Assembly (NCBI RefSeq): GCF_026914185.1 | Contig: NC_070565.1 | Span: 1,426,001-1,490,000, forward strand | Reading direction: 5' to 3' | Source: Puccinia triticina | Lineage: Eukaryota > Basidiomycota > Pucciniomycetes > Pucciniales > Pucciniaceae | Length of the DNA stretch: 64,000 nucleotides | Shown here: in pieces, positions 19,780 through 31,422 of the stretch | Numbering within the stretch: position 1 is the first letter of the stretch | Layout: each line of letters begins with the position of its first letter | The notes under the pieces: generated by a model | Databases searched by the model: none | Told to the model about the DNA's origin: nothing | What the model saw: only the letters and a program-made list of their open reading frames with translations | Position numbers and translations under genes: made by a program

Positions 19780-20268
19780 GGTCAAAAAATCCAAATAATT
19801 TAGTGAATCATGATACATATGAATTCAAACTTTTTAGAGTTTTTTGGCCACTTTGTGCAAGAATAAGGCTTTCAAAAATTAGGAAAGTTAACCACTTAAT
19901 GGCGCATTTTGGCATATCTTGAGAAAAAGTTACTGGTTTTTGAAAGCCTTGTCCTTGTACATGTTGCAGTGATGAATCTGGAACAGCTGGAACAGCAGAA
20001 GTGATGAGGATGTTTGTGGAAGGATGAATTGCATCAGAGAGAGAGAAAACAAAGAAGAAAGAAGAGAGAGAAGAAAAACAAAGAAACACTCACCTGGAAC
20101 AGCAGAAGTGATGAGGATGTTTGTGGAAGGATGAGGAGAGGTCCTTCCACGTCTGCTGCTCCAGGTGACTACAAAGCTGAAATGTCACAGACTGTGATAT
20201 GTACAAGAAAGGTTTGAAGCAGAAAGACTTGAGGGAAAAAGGAGACACAAGACTACACAACCTCAACA
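19780..20268 (-). repeat. Right arm of the 489-bp inverted repeat
   Basis: Reverse complement of 18083-18571 with very few differences. The inner part is a repeat whose ends are inverted copies of each other (GGTCAAAAAATCCAAATAAT at 19780, and its complement ending at 20346), so the LTR landed in an older foldback element. Confidence 0.85.
19962..20268 (-). repeat. Solo copia-family LTR with 5-bp target duplication
   Basis: 307 bp on the minus strand, TGTTGAGG...TGCAACA. The flanks are GTACA at 19957-19961 and GTACA at 20269-20273 on the plus strand. It interrupts the foldback repeat: GGCCACTTTG (right-to-left arm) and AAAGTGGCC resume on either side. Confidence 0.85.
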
Positions 20269-20321
20269 GTACAAAGTGGCCAAAAAGTTCTAAAACTTTT
20301 GAATACATATTTAATATGATT

Positions 20322-20657
20322 CACTAAATTATTTGGATTTTTTGGCCTGCGGGAATATTGATTCCAGGTCCCCAAGCTTGTTTTTTTTATTGGTGGGATT
20401 TTTAAGCATACAATGAAGCTTAAAAAAACTCCAAATAAATTCACAGAGGACAATGATAAGCTTGTCTATTGATTGGTCAAAAAATAATTCACTAAATTAT
20501 TTGGATTTTTTGGCCTGCGGGAATATTGATTCCAGGTCCCCAAGCTTGTTTTTTTTATTGGTGGGATTTTTAAGCATACAATGAAGCTTAAAAAAACTCC
20601 AAATAAATTCACAGAGGACAATGATAAGCTTGTCTATTGATTGGTCAAAAAATAATT
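20322..20657 (+). repeat. 168-bp tandem duplication
   Basis: CACTAAATTATTTGGATTTT begins at 20322 and again at 20490, with the 168-bp unit repeated almost without change. The unit is the part of the 18.5-18.8 kb repeat that follows the LTR. Confidence 0.85.
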
Positions 20658-20905
20658 TGAAAAAGTTGCGCCCTTCACGCACAGCGCGCGAAGAGCTTTT
20701 TGGAGTGCACATAGTAAGTCCGTATCCAAATGAAGGAAGAAACAAAAACAATCTCAATACTATACTGGCCAGATGTTGCCAGTACCACTACTCAGTAGGG
20801 ATGAAAATCTATCTATTTCTGGGGCTTGGGGATCAGAGCACCCAAAGCCTTTCTAGCCTCAGCAAAGTCCCCTGAGAGGGAAAAATCCTCACAAAGCCAC
20901 ATAAG

Positions 20906-21411
20906 CAATGGTAGGCCAGCTACGCTAACCGTAGCGTTAGTGTGGCGTGGTGTAGCGGAATTCCGCTAAAAGTTAGTGTAGTGTTAGAGGAATTGCACCG
21001 CCTCCGCGCTAACGCAGCGCGTACAGGGTGCGCAGCTAATTTAGCTGTTAGCGTAGAGTTAGCGCAGATGGGAGAAATTGTGCTAACGCTACACACAGAG
21101 GGCGCCAAAGAGCGCGCGCGACGCTGTGCTACAGGGTTTTTAGCGGTACAAAAGGTCTTTTTTCCGCCAAAAGCGCTGTAGCGCAGCGTAGCTTAGCGAC
21201 TGTAGCGGCGCGCTAACGCTAACAAAGGATTGGTGTGCTGTTAGCACTGCTGAAAATTAGCGCAGCGTAGCGGCGCTAACAGCGCGCTAACACTATCCAA
21301 AATTGGTGGGCGCTTTTTGCCGCTACGCTAACGCGTAGTGTAGCGTAGTGTAGCGTAGTGTAGCGTAGTGTAGCGTAGTGTAGCGTAGTGTAGCGTAGTG
21401 GCCCACCGTTG
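20906..21411. mobile_element. 7-bp-TSD GCTACGC element, copy B
   Basis: 506 bp, the longest copy. Ends are CAATGGTAGGCCAGCTACGC and, on the other strand, CAACGGTGGGCCACTACGC. The 7-mer ACATAAG is perfect at 20899-20905 and 21412-21418. Near the right end the word TAGCGTAGTG is repeated in tandem about seven times (21335-21400). Orientation is opposite to copies A and C. Confidence 0.9.
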
Positions 21412-21418
21412 ACATAAG

Positions 21419-22475
21419 GCTGCTGAAGGATTTTGAAGTAGTTGAAGGGAACAGACAATCATGTCTGGAGCCACACACGTCTGCAGTCACAGAGAACAAG
21501 ACCTACCCGGTGTTCCTAAATAAGCCCTTGCCATTGCTGCAAGGACCAGATAGGTGGCATGGTTCACTTGTACAATCATCAGGAGCCCACATGTCATTGC
21601 CTTGTGTTTACACCTGGTTAAGTGCGTTATTGCGGTAACCAGGGGCAAAAAAAGTTACTATACCTGTATTTTTTTGTTTCAGAGAAAAACCACATAATGC
21701 TATACAGGCCAATACTAGTACAGTTATTAGTATAGGGTTCTGGTTATAGTAGAGTATAGTACAGGCCCATTATTGTGGCTAGGGAGCTCCCCAAGGTACT
21801 CTCCAATCAACAACTTGGTGAAAGCAAAACCAAACAGAACAACAACAAACACAAACAACCAAAAAACAAACAACAAAAGACAAACAACAACAAAAACAAA
21901 TGACAACAAAAATGAACAACAAAGAAAACAAAAACTAAAAATACAAAAGAGTTGAAAAATAGTCAGCCTGGGGAAAGAAACCACGAGAGCTATGCTTTTC
22001 CTGCTGGCACTTTCCTGGATCAGTTTTGTTTGGTCTTCTTGCTCTTGCTTGCTTTCAGTCAATGGATTGATCCCATTTCTCTTGCTTGCTAGCTGGCACT
22101 TGATAGATTGATAGTTGCTTGCTCACACTCAATTGATTCTTGTTCTTCTTCTTTCTTGCCAGTTTCTTCTTTCCCACTGACAATCCCAGGTTTTTTTTCT
22201 TTATTGAACCCAATCAATATTCATTAGTATTCCTTACACCCACTATGTATATTCTTTTTTTCACTCACTCACTCATAGTCATGACCTTTCTTTTCATTTC
22301 CACTTTTGCTTGTAGATGTGTTTTTTCTAATCAGATGAAAAGAAACAAGGTTTTTTTATCACTGTAGACTAGAACAGGTATTGGAAATGTTAGTCTTGCG
22401 AGTCAATGCTGGCAAAAGTGATGTGGTTGATACCACTGAAGACAAGCCATGTGATTTAACTTGGCTGAATAGTAG
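21419..22475. other. No gene recognised
   Basis: A/T-rich sequence with a run of CAAACAACAAA-type words (21830-21950) and T-rich patches. The open frames are short and low complexity. Confidence 0.4.
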
Positions 22476-22624
22476 GGGGTTTCAAAGTAGACCCGCGCGT
22501 GCATGCAGGTCACTTTGCATAAGCCAGTTTTGCGGGGAGACTGCAAGTCAACGTTCAACATTTGAGTTGAACGCTGGCTTGCCTTGCCTTGCAAGTTGCA
22601 TGCGCGGGTCTACTTTGAAACCCC
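22476..22624. mobile_element. MITE with GGGGTTTCAAAGTAGACCCG ends
   Basis: 149 bp. The left end GGGGTTTCAAAGTAGACCCG and the complementary right end CGGGTCTACTTTGAAACCCC are perfect. Flanking bases are TAG and TTAG, compatible with a short T/A-type target site, but the duplication is ambiguous. Confidence 0.65.
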
Positions 22625-23509
22625 TTAGTAGCTCCAACCCATGTGGTTGTGGGGGTCTGGCTAGTGCTAGCCGGGTCTTGGATGACTAAGTTAGCTCATG
22701 CCAACTTAGCCACCAATGCAGATGCTCTTAGTTGTAAGCCTCTCCTACAGAGAGTCCCTCAGGGGGGTGCCCCCCTCCATTCAAGAGGTTGAGTTAGGCT
22801 AGGTTGGCTGATTTTTACCCTCCATGGTGGGCAGCCTCACCCGCACCCGGCACCTGTTTTTGGTGTTTTTTTGGTACTTGTTTTCAAAAAGATGTATGGT
22901 ACCCGTAAAAAGGTATCTGCTGATATCTCTAATCTGATGGGATATCCGGGCTCAAAGAGGTTGGATTGCTTACAAAGTCTTTACACAAGGATTCTGGGGA
23001 AGTGGTAAAGCTATTTAGGATTTTCAAGCTGGATTAAATATGCTTAGTCTTGTGCTTCTAAGAGCATCCGCATTTGGCACTAAGTTAGCCCGGATTAGGG
23101 CACTTAGTCCACCCCCACATCTGCATTGGCTCGGATCAACTTGACCCGGAGCTCCGTTTGGAGCTAGTGGGGTCTACATGTAGACCCCACTAATCCTTGG
23201 ATTAAACTCAAAATGCATATTCAACATGCTCATAAGCATGAGCTCTATGTGTTTAGGTGCCAAACACATAACATACTGGCACCTAAACAAATAACCTCTG
23301 ACAGCCCAATTGGATTAGCTTATTCCAAGCATAATCCGTTCTTTTTTCAATGTCTTTGTTGTTGGAGGTACCTACTTGAAACTTGTGAAACAGCTCTGTT
23401 TACAAAACATTTCACTCGTTGAGTTTTGTCAGACTTGCCTCAAACCACAATCTCACTTTTTGGTTTTTTTCTCAAATACAATACTCGACAAACAAAAATC
23501 AAAATAACC
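22625..23509. other. Repeat fragments, no gene recognised
   Basis: It holds a GGTACC-rich patch (about 22840-22935, ending GATATCTCTAA like the hAT-like end), GAGCATCCGCATTTGGCACT-type MITE fragments near 23060, and a short hairpin of GGTGCCAAAC near 23260. The leader of the LINE ORF1 ends this interval. Confidence 0.4.
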
Positions 23510-25065
23510 ATGTCTCCATCCCCTGCCCCAGATCCACCAGCTCCACCCACAGGATTTCAACCGGAGACACCTCTTCAGTTGGCCATTCAGATCACCAATG
23601 ACGTTTACCGTTTTCTCACGGAAGCTGTTACAAATAACAATCCCACACAAACGCTTACCTTTGAGCAAGTGATCACTGTAGTAAGCAGCACCCTCCAACT
23701 CCAGACAACTCTTGCCAAGATTTGCCCCGTCAATAATACCAACGTACAATCCACAGACCAGAAAATTGATAATATATTGGAACAACTAGATTGCTTGGAC
23801 CGTCAAACCTTGATACCAGCGCAAACTGTGACACCTTCTTTGTGGGCTACTGTCACTGCAAAGAAACAGAAAAAATCACCAGCAAGTAAAGCCAACCTTC
23901 TGAAGAAAACAAGTCCGCCATTGGTACCAACTAATCAAGAGATAAACGAGTTCAAACCTGCAAGTGTAGTGATCCAAACACCGCCAGGGTTCAACAACCT
24001 CAACTCAATGTCAGCCAAGGATATTACAAACAACATCAAACAGATTCTATCATCAATAAATGCTTTTGTTTACTCTCAACCTGTCAATTTTGCTGGGATT
24101 GCAATCCTAGCATCAAAAGATCTTAAACTCCTAACTAGCTCCAAAGCAAAGGCACAATGGCTTCTTGCTAACAAACACTGGTGGACTGAACTGTTCTTCT
24201 CTGATCTTAAGACCTTCCCTTCAAGATTCCCAGTACTTCTCCATCAAATACCAACCAACTTTGAGCCATCCAATCAAGCTCATCTACAAGAACTCGGCAT
24301 ACAAAACAGAATCAATCCATCCTTGATACAATCAGCCCAATGGCTTGGAAACCCAACCAAAAATGGAAAGAAAAATGGATCAATTATCCTCCACCTCCTT
24401 GACAAATACATTGCAACCAAAATAGAACGATCTGGGCTTTTGTTACAAAAAAAATTCTACTGCGGTGCCAACAGTCGGCTGCTACGCTAAACTACACTAT
24501 TTTAGCCCTAACGTTTAGCGTAGCAGCAAAAAGCGCTGGCCTTTTTTGAATAGCGTTAGCGCGCTGTTAGCGCCACTACGCTGCACTAATTTTCAGTGGC
24601 GCTAACAGCACGCGCCAATTTTTGTTTAGTGTTAGCGCTACACTACACCCGCTACGCTGCGCTACGTTGCGATAAGGCGCTTTTAGGGGAAAAAAGGCCT
24701 TTTTTGCCTCAAAAAGCGCTGTAGCGCAGCGTAGCAAACGCTCTTTTGCGCCCTGCGTGCTTAGCGTTAGCGCCATTGCTCGAATCTGCGCTAACGCTAC
24801 GCTAAAAGCTAAAATAGCTTTGCAACCTGTGGGCGTAGCGTTAGCACAGATGCGCGCGATTGCGCTAACACTACACTCAAAAATAGCGCATTGGCGCTGC
24901 GCTATGCTACGCTAACAGCTATGGTAGCTTAGCTGACCCACTGTTGGCGGTGCTCACTATGTACGGGCAACTCCCCAATGCTTCAAATGTTGGAGGATTG
25001 GTCACACAGCTCAATGGTGTAAGAATCACCCACTATGCAGCAAGTGTTCTGGCAACCACAAATAA
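23510..25065 (+). pseudogene. LINE (Tad-like) ORF1 protein with CCHC knuckle, split by a MITE
   Basis: From ATG 23510 (MSPSPAPDPPAPP) a proline-rich start is followed by a Gln/Asn-rich region and then the conserved ORF1 core of fungal LINEs (QSAQWLGNPTKNGKKNGSII, then KIERSGLLLQKKFY). At 24469 a 478-bp MITE interrupts it. After the MITE the same frame continues (AHYVRATPQ) into a zinc knuckle CFKCWRIGHTAQWC, C-x2-C-x4-H-x4-C, and a second Cys pair, then a TAA at 25063-25065. ORF1 binds element RNA. No endonuclease or reverse transcriptase follows, so the copy is truncated. The Tad assignment is by resemblance. Confidence 0.65.
24469..24946. mobile_element. 7-bp-TSD GCTACGC element, copy C
   Basis: 478 bp. 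Ends are CAACAGTCGGCTGCTACGC and, on the other strand, CAACAGTGGGTCAGCTAAGC. The 7-mer GCGGTGC is perfect at 24462-24468 and 24947-24953. It is inserted in the LINE ORF1 frame, and the frame resumes after one copy of the 7-mer. Same orientation as copy A. Confidence 0.9.
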
Positions 25066-25166
25066 AACACCTGCAAGGAATCTTCAGCTACCAACCCCTC
25101 TTGTTGTGTGTGCATCACTAAGAAAAGGTGTCCATCAATTTGGTCAAAGAAAAACATCAATTCATT

Positions 25167-25327
25167 TATGGTATTCAAAATTGCATATGTCACTATTTAC
25201 ATAAAATCATAAAACCAATTTTGGCTGGGAGATGTCAGCGTGCATAAAACTTAAATTGACATCTCCCAGCCAAAATTGCAGTTTATGATTTTATGTAAAA
25301 AAATCTTATGCAATTTTGAATACCATA
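25167..25327. mobile_element. 161-bp foldback MITE
   Basis: Outer 19 bp TATGGTATTCAAAATTGCA is perfectly inverted at the right end. Inner arms ACATAAAATCATAAA and AATTTTGGCTGGGAGATGTCA-type sequence are also inverted. If the outer TA is the target site, this fits a Tc1/mariner-like TA duplication. Confidence 0.7.
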
Positions 25328-25567
25328 ATTAGACAAGAAATTTGCTCACTCCCCATGGTCCAAAACCTGCCCTCAAATGAAACAAGCCAACATCAGCCGC
25401 AAGCAACATTGGTGGAATGCTTGAAATAGTTTTTTCCCCCTTTTCCACTTCCTTTTTTTCTTTTGTCTGTTTGCTTGACCCCCATCCAATGTTAGTGGCA
25501 TTTTCTTCTTCATTGGTTAGTTTTTGTAGGCAATCAACATCATAATATGCCATCTTTTTTGAATTTA

Positions 25568-25717
25568 GGCCCCGTTTGGAGCAGATATAACCCAGGCAAT
25601 ATATGAGTTTTTTTGCATGACATCCTATGTGACATCTGATCAGGTCCGCCAAAACTTGATCAGATGTCACAAGATTCCAGATTATATTGCGCAATTATAT
25701 TGGCTCCAAATGGGGCC
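25568..25717. mobile_element. PIF/Harbinger-like MITE, TTA target
   Basis: 150 bp with ends GGCCCCGTTTGGAGC and (complement) GGCCCCATTTGGAGC, flanked by TTA at 25565-25567 and 25718-25720. A 3-bp TTA duplication and GGCCCC-type ends are typical of Tourist/PIF-Harbinger MITEs. Confidence 0.8.
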
Positions 25718-25743
25718 TTAGTGAAGGATATACACAACAGTTA

Positions 25744-25939
25744 GGGTGTTCAAAGTTGTCTTGCATAAAATCATAACACCATAAAATCATAAAATTCTAA
25801 GCAGAAAAAAATATGTTCCACCCAAGCACTCAAATTAGAGCAATATTTCTAGGTTGGTACATATAAAATCATCACTTGAAAGTGTTATGATTTTATGATT
25901 TTATGTATTGAAAATTTTATGATTTCAACTTTGAACATC
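25744..25939. mobile_element. MITE with GTTCAAAGTTG ends, TTA target
   Basis: 196 bp. Left GGGTGTTCAAAGTTG and complementary right GATGTTCAAAGTTG, flanked by TTA at 25741-25743 and 25940-25942. The interior has several copies of ATAAAATCATAA, also found in the MITE at 25167. Confidence 0.7.
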
Positions 25940-25943
25940 TTAA

Positions 25944-26151
25944 GGGCCTGTACCATAGCTTTCCGGGGATTTGAACCTCAAAAATAGGGGGGAGCTGTTT
26001 TTCCAAACGGAGGAAAATGGCCTGTTTTCCGCGGATTATGAGGTTGACAAATAAGCGCTATGGTACTCCGGATTCTGGGCCGCTCGGATTTCACAGAAAG
26101 TTGCGAATCCCGGGCAAGATCCTTGGAATCCGCGGGCTATGGTACAGGCCC
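25944..26151. mobile_element. MITE with GGGCCTGTACCATAGC ends, TAA target
   Basis: 208 bp with perfect 16-bp inverted ends GGGCCTGTACCATAGC, flanked by TAA at 25941-25943 and 26152-26154. It abuts the previous element almost without spacer. Confidence 0.8.
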
Positions 26152-26551
26152 TAAGTGCGCAATGTCAAATCAAAGCTGCACGTAAAAAAAAAAAGAAAAA
26201 AAAAAAAAAAAAAGAGCATAATCCGAGACTGACTTAGCCACCAATGCTGATGCTCTAATGGTGCCAATGGTGGGATGTTTATCCAAATGCCAGTGGGGGA
26301 TATAGGGGGGTGAGATCACTCTTCAGCCATTTGGCAGCTGGGCTAAAGTGCTCCCTTAACTAATTCTGTGCATTCCGAAATATTAGAAGCGTGTTGTGAG
26401 ACGCGACGCGTTTTGACGCGTCTCCATTTCCGCCCGTCGATTGCCCGAGCCCGACCTCCACACAACCAGCATCTGCCAACCCCGGATTGTTCAAGATACA
26501 TACTCAACACATCTCGGCCGGAGGACCACAGCAAGCGACGGCCTGGCGAGC
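26152..26551. other. Upstream region of the MutY gene
   Basis: It contains an A-rich run (about 26185-26215), a GAGCATAATCC / GATGCTCTAATGG fragment of a dispersed MITE, and then a GC-rich 150-bp leader before the MutY start. No clear TATA box was seen. Confidence 0.45.
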
Positions 26552-29070
26552 ATGGACAAGCGAGCCCGACGGAGCACGCGGAGGGTGATCTACACGGAAG
26601 ACCAGGACGAGGAGCCGGCGAGCAGGCCGGCCGATGGACAGGCTCGACGGCCGCCCAAGCAGCCCAGGAAACTCCCGAAGCCGACGCCCAAGAGGACGGC
26701 GGACTCGGTGGACAGCTCGAGTCTCAGCGGCCTGGACGACTCCCCCTCGGGCTCGCTGGCTGCAGACCCCGGCGAGCCGCGGCTGGCCGAGACCAGTCTT
26801 CTTGTCCGGATCCTCAGCTCGGCCGGCCGGGCACATCCGCCCTCCTACCACACCTCCCATCTCTCCTGCCCCTCCGACGACCCGAAGGCTTCCACCACCC
26901 TCACCGATCTCCACGCTGGCTTGCTCGCATGGTTCGACACCGTCAAGCTGAAACGCGATATGCCCTGGAGGAAGGACGTCGTGGATATTGCGAGCTGGAC
27001 CGAGCAGCAAAAAGGCCAGAGAGCCTACGAGGTCCGTGCTTTTCTTCTTGCTTGCCCATGCTTCCTTCTTATCTCTCTGTCTTTCTTGATTCTCCTAGGT
27101 CTGGGTTAGCGAAATCATGCGTGCGTTCGCTCGAAATTGTGCTTTTTCAAACACGCTAGGTGGATGTTGACGTGTATGGATCTCGGAACCTCGCACCCGT
27201 ACGCCGGTCGCCGATCCAGTCCAGCAAACCCAAGTAGAAACTGGTCCGTCGATTGATGACTTTTGATCCCTGCACATTCACAGACTCATTTCCCTTCTTG
27301 TTTTTTTTTTTTTTGTAGTGAAATCGTACTATCGTAAATCAGTGCCACGCGAATGATTCCCCCTCCATCGATTCTCATCACTAGCTTTTGGATTGTGTTC
27401 TGAACAGTGAGATGGATGGCCCGGTTCCCGACGATATTTGATCTGGCGAAAGCGGATGTCGAGCAAGTGAACGAGTGTTGGCAAGGTGTGTGTGTCATTC
27501 GGCGATCGATGAGGGACTGGGTAACCTGACCCTCCTCTCTTGGCTCATCATCCTTTCGTCGATCCGCAGGACTCGGCTACTACTCTCGGGCCTCACGGCT
27601 GCTTTCAGGGGCCAAAAAAGTCGTCAAGCGGTTCGCTGGGGTCCTACCTGAAGACCCGCTCATGATGGAGAAAGAAGTGGACGGGATGTGAGTCCTTCGT
27701 TCCTCGAGCAAAAATGGTTCCCCATTGGTTGTGTTTATGTTGGTGGTGGGATTATCTCTTGAAGAGGCCCGTATAGTGCCGGTGCGATAGCCTCGATAGC
27801 CTACGCCAAGCCAGTACCCATGGTCGATGGCAACGTCCACCGAGTGCTCACGCGTCAGTATTGCCTGCCCATTTGGACCCCCTACGGCTTCTAGAGGATG
27901 TCCTGAGGATGATTTTCTTTCTGCTCCCCATGCTTTGACAGGCCTTACGGCGTTATACGCCCCGCAAGCCGCGAAAGCGACTACCAAGTTCCTCTGGTCT
28001 ACCGCCGCTGAACTAGTCCCCCAGCATCGGCCCGGGGACTTCAATCAAGCGTTGATGGAGCTCGGCGCGACCGTCTGCAAGCCCCGGGAAGCGGCTTGTC
28101 CATCTTGTCCGCTCTCCAAATGGTGCAGAGCTTACCAAGAAGTATGTTGGACCACTTCTGGAATTGAGATGATTTTAACCTTGACGACGTCGTCTGCTAG
28201 GCGCAAGCTCTGCGTGTTCTGGACAGTGCTGGCGACCGTGACGAGGGAGGAGCGAGACGGAGGCCGAGGGAAGATGAGGACATCGAGGACCTCTGTAGTC
28301 TCTGCCAGCCCACGCCCATAGCCTGTCCCAGTGATGGCAACGTCTTGGTCTATCCGATGGCCAAGGAGCGCAAGAAACCTGCCCCCAGAGAAGTCGCTGT
28401 CTCGCTCGTCATCTGGAAGGAAAGCTTGTCTGAGGACCAGGTCGACGTCATGGAAAACTCGCCGCTTTCGCTTGATCAGACCCGGACGCTTCTCATCAAG
28501 CGTCCCGAAAAAGGTCTTCCGCCTTCTCTCGCTTTTCTTTCCCTCTGCAGCTTCTTCTCAATGTGATCTTTTGTAGGACTTCTTGCGGGGTTATGGGAGT
28601 TCCCGTCGATTGATTTGGCCGAGAGCAACGACTCGACGGCCGTCGGCCGCCAGGAAGCGGTGGCGAAGTTACTGGGCCAGACGATTGCGGATTTCCCGTG
28701 CTCGGTCGCGTCGACGATGGAAGGGGAAGGAGGAGTCGCGAGTGGGGGAAGGATGTACACGGTCCGACGGTGCCCAGGTGAGCTACCGGCCGTCGAGCAC
28801 GTGTTCTCGCACCTGAAAATCTCCTACAAAGCCTCTGTTCTCTTCATCCATTCCCCAGCCCCCCCGACCCTCCTCCATCCTTCCCCCCCTGATCGGCCAG
28901 CTGCCTCCGGCCAGGCTTGCTGGTCCCCCTCTAGCAATATCTTGGCCGCTAACCTCGGTAACCCCCACAAGAAGATCTGGAACGCATGGCTCGCTCGGCC
29001 TGCGAATCTCGCTTCCTCTTCCAAACCTCGTAAACGCAAAGCCTCGGCTCTCGATCAGCCTGACCCATAG
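26552..29070 (+). CDS. MUTYH: A/G-specific adenine DNA glycosylase (MutY/MUTYH), ten exons
   Basis: Base-excision repair enzyme that removes adenine paired with 8-oxoguanine, acting in nucleus and probably mitochondria. Proposed exons: 26552-27031, 27099-27120, 27220-27243, 27319-27333, 27408-27485, 27570-27687, 27765-27853, 27942-28141, 28201-28513, 28577-29070, joining in frame to 610 residues. All nine introns are GT-AG and 60-99 nt. Visible motifs: basic N-terminus, MPWR (137-140), catalytic Glu in VSEIMLQQTQV (165), GLGYYSRA, the HhH GIGPYSAGA with catalytic Asp in [10 protein letters not shown] (267), the 4Fe-4S ligands C-x6-C-x2-C-x5-C (321-337), and a C-terminal MutT-like domain with [10 protein letters not shown] and HVFSHLK. 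The first in-frame ATG is used. It is the only clear housekeeping gene here and appears intact. Confidence 0.92.
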
Positions 29071-29234
29071 CTTCTTATCTTGCTTCTTTCTTTGCTGTAC
29101 TTTATGCTTGTATATTCCCGGCTCGTTTTTCTTTTGCTCCATATACTCTTACATATGCCTACTAGAAACATCTCAACCAATCAGTCACTATCTGCGTTCT
29201 CTTCACCACTCACATTTCTTTCAAGTCAATATTT

Positions 29235-29481
29235 CACTGCAAAAATAACTTGGACAACTGCTTGCAGTTGACATGCAGGATACTCAAGCCAAGCTGCCAT
29301 TGTAACTCCACATGAATGCAGAAGTGCCTTTGCTGGCACAGTCACTCTGCAAGGTGCACAGTGACTGTGCATTGAAGCTTGGGTTGAGTCAAACCTTGAG
29401 TAAGGCTGGTGTAACACCACAAGCTTCCTCAGAGTTGCCACATGTCAACTGCTCACAGTTGACACAGTTTTTTTTGCAGTG
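29235..29481. mobile_element. CACTA-like MITE just downstream of MutY
   Basis: 247 bp. Ends CACTGCAAAAATAACTTGG and (complement) CACTGCAAAAAAAACTGTG, with an inner inverted word CAACTG..GCAGTTGACATG. The 3-bp flank TTT is present on both sides (29232-29234 and 29482-29484). A CACTG start and 3-bp duplication fit the CACTA (En/Spm) group. Confidence 0.7.
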
Positions 29482-29484
29482 TTT

Positions 29485-31118
29485 ACTTCATAAGACCCCG
29501 TGTAGACTGTTGTGATCCAGCTTGGAAATTGTGCCTTGGACTCCGGAGTGTAGAGGCAAAGCCTGCCTTAACGAACCTAGTATGCATTGAGCTGCTGCAT
29601 GTCTCATGTATCTCAACATGCTAGGGGATCTTGGAAAGAAAAAGAGAAGAATAAAGCAATCACAAAGAAGAGAAGGACAAGAATAATCTGATGTGCAAAC
29701 TAAAGGCTTTGCAAATACAGAAGTCAATGATAACAGGAGAAAACAAGAAGCAAGACATGGGAGAGAAGGTTGGATAAAAAAATTTAAGTGTTGAAAGTCT
29801 CAAGACAAGATTGCCATGAAAGGATGAAGAAAAAAAATAAGCAGATGAGTTAGTTTGCTGGGCAAACCAGAAGACATATGTATAGACAAAGCTTATGATT
29901 GCAGTGTTTGCCAAGGCAAAGCCTTTCTCACTGAATACAATCAGGATTCAAGGTTGAGGTGTTGTGCTGCTCCAGGCTGATTTCCATGGTTGAACTTGTG
30001 GGTTGATACAACATTGGCCAAAGCGAAAGGGGAAATTATGTTGGATTCAAGTACAGCTGGTCCGGTTGAACAGCAGACAGGTTTCAGCCATATAGCTGTG
30101 TAGTTTATCAAGATCTTATTTAATTGCACGCTCTTAGAACCAGTAGTAGTAAAAACTAAAAACAATGAAACTTAATAAATTGTTGTAAATATAAATCAAT
30201 GCATAATCTAATGAGGTTTACCTATGATGGTGCAATTGACATTGACAACAGACTATGTGAGATGGCGTGAAGTTTTAAGGATAATGAAAACTAGAAATAA
30301 AACAATAGCACTGAGTTGATGAGAATGACCAAGAAAAATTTGAACAGAAAACCCATCTACCTATCCTCCTCCCCCTGAAAGGTTATACTCTTCACAGTTG
30401 ACGTTTACAGATGTTATTGGCTGACACTGAGTGAATTGTTGACGCATTCAGGATGAGTGTTGATACTAGATGGTTTGATATCAACAACTTTACCTTGGTC
30501 AATACTGACGTTGAGCTTTGACGGTTGATCTGAGTTGAGTTGTTTTTATTCTTCTTGTCTTGAGTCTGCAAGTTGGTTCCGGTTTCTGATTCTCAGTTTT
30601 ACGTGTTGGAATGTTCTTGAGATGTAATTTAATTTTATGTGACATGTGAATGACATTTCATCCAACAGGGTGACACATCAGATGTCATAATCTGACAATA
30701 TCCATAGTTGAGTTGTGCAGCCTTCTTTCCTGTCTTGACACTCACCTTGAAAAAGATGAGGGCACTGAGTGACAGGAGAATTGAAGTTAATTCCAGTCTT
30801 TACTCTAGCTACTTCTAGGAAGAAGTGGTGGAACCCCCTGATGATGACAAAGGGGCCATTGCTATTCAAGGGGAGTAATGTTGCAGTACCCCTGGACTTT
30901 CAAAACATGTTACTGAATGTCACCTGACACCCATTCACATCACTTAACACTTTTCTCATGGCCATTAATCCTTATTTCCTTTGAAAGGAACCCTTCCAAA
31001 TAAGTTAAGACACCTTAGCAGATTGATAAAGTAGAGAAAATATCACATTTTAACATTTGGAAAACAAAGTATGTGATCAGAAAAATATGTGAGCTAGATG
31101 CAGGTCAAACTGCTGGTA
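29485..31118. other. No gene recognised
   Basis: About 1.6 kb of A/T-rich sequence with only short open frames. Short inverted words (TGACATGTGAATGACATTTC and neighbours near 30640-30690) may be MITE debris. Nothing could be named. Confidence 0.4.
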
Positions 31119-31422
31119 GTAACTGGTCCCAAAACACTCTGCCATGAACTGATGAATATTTAAAATGAAATGAAGTAAAGTTGGCAGACAAGTAGTGGAG
31201 GACAAAAGAATAAGATGACAAACAACAACCGCAAGCAAAATGTAAGAAATCCGGTGTGAGATTGAGAGAATGAGAAAGATATGTTAGACAATCAGGAGTA
31301 ATGAAGGACTTCCGGTTGCCTAAATGGCTTACTTCAGAGGATGCATACAAGCTTTCCCCATTTACATCAAACTCAGCACTTTTTTATTTGCCCACTGTGT
31401 TTGCTGTCATGAATAGACCGGC

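Noticed and set aside
26504..27010. 168-codon minus-strand frame opposite MutY exon 1
   Set aside because: Shadow of GC-rich coding sequence; the sense strand carries the conserved protein.
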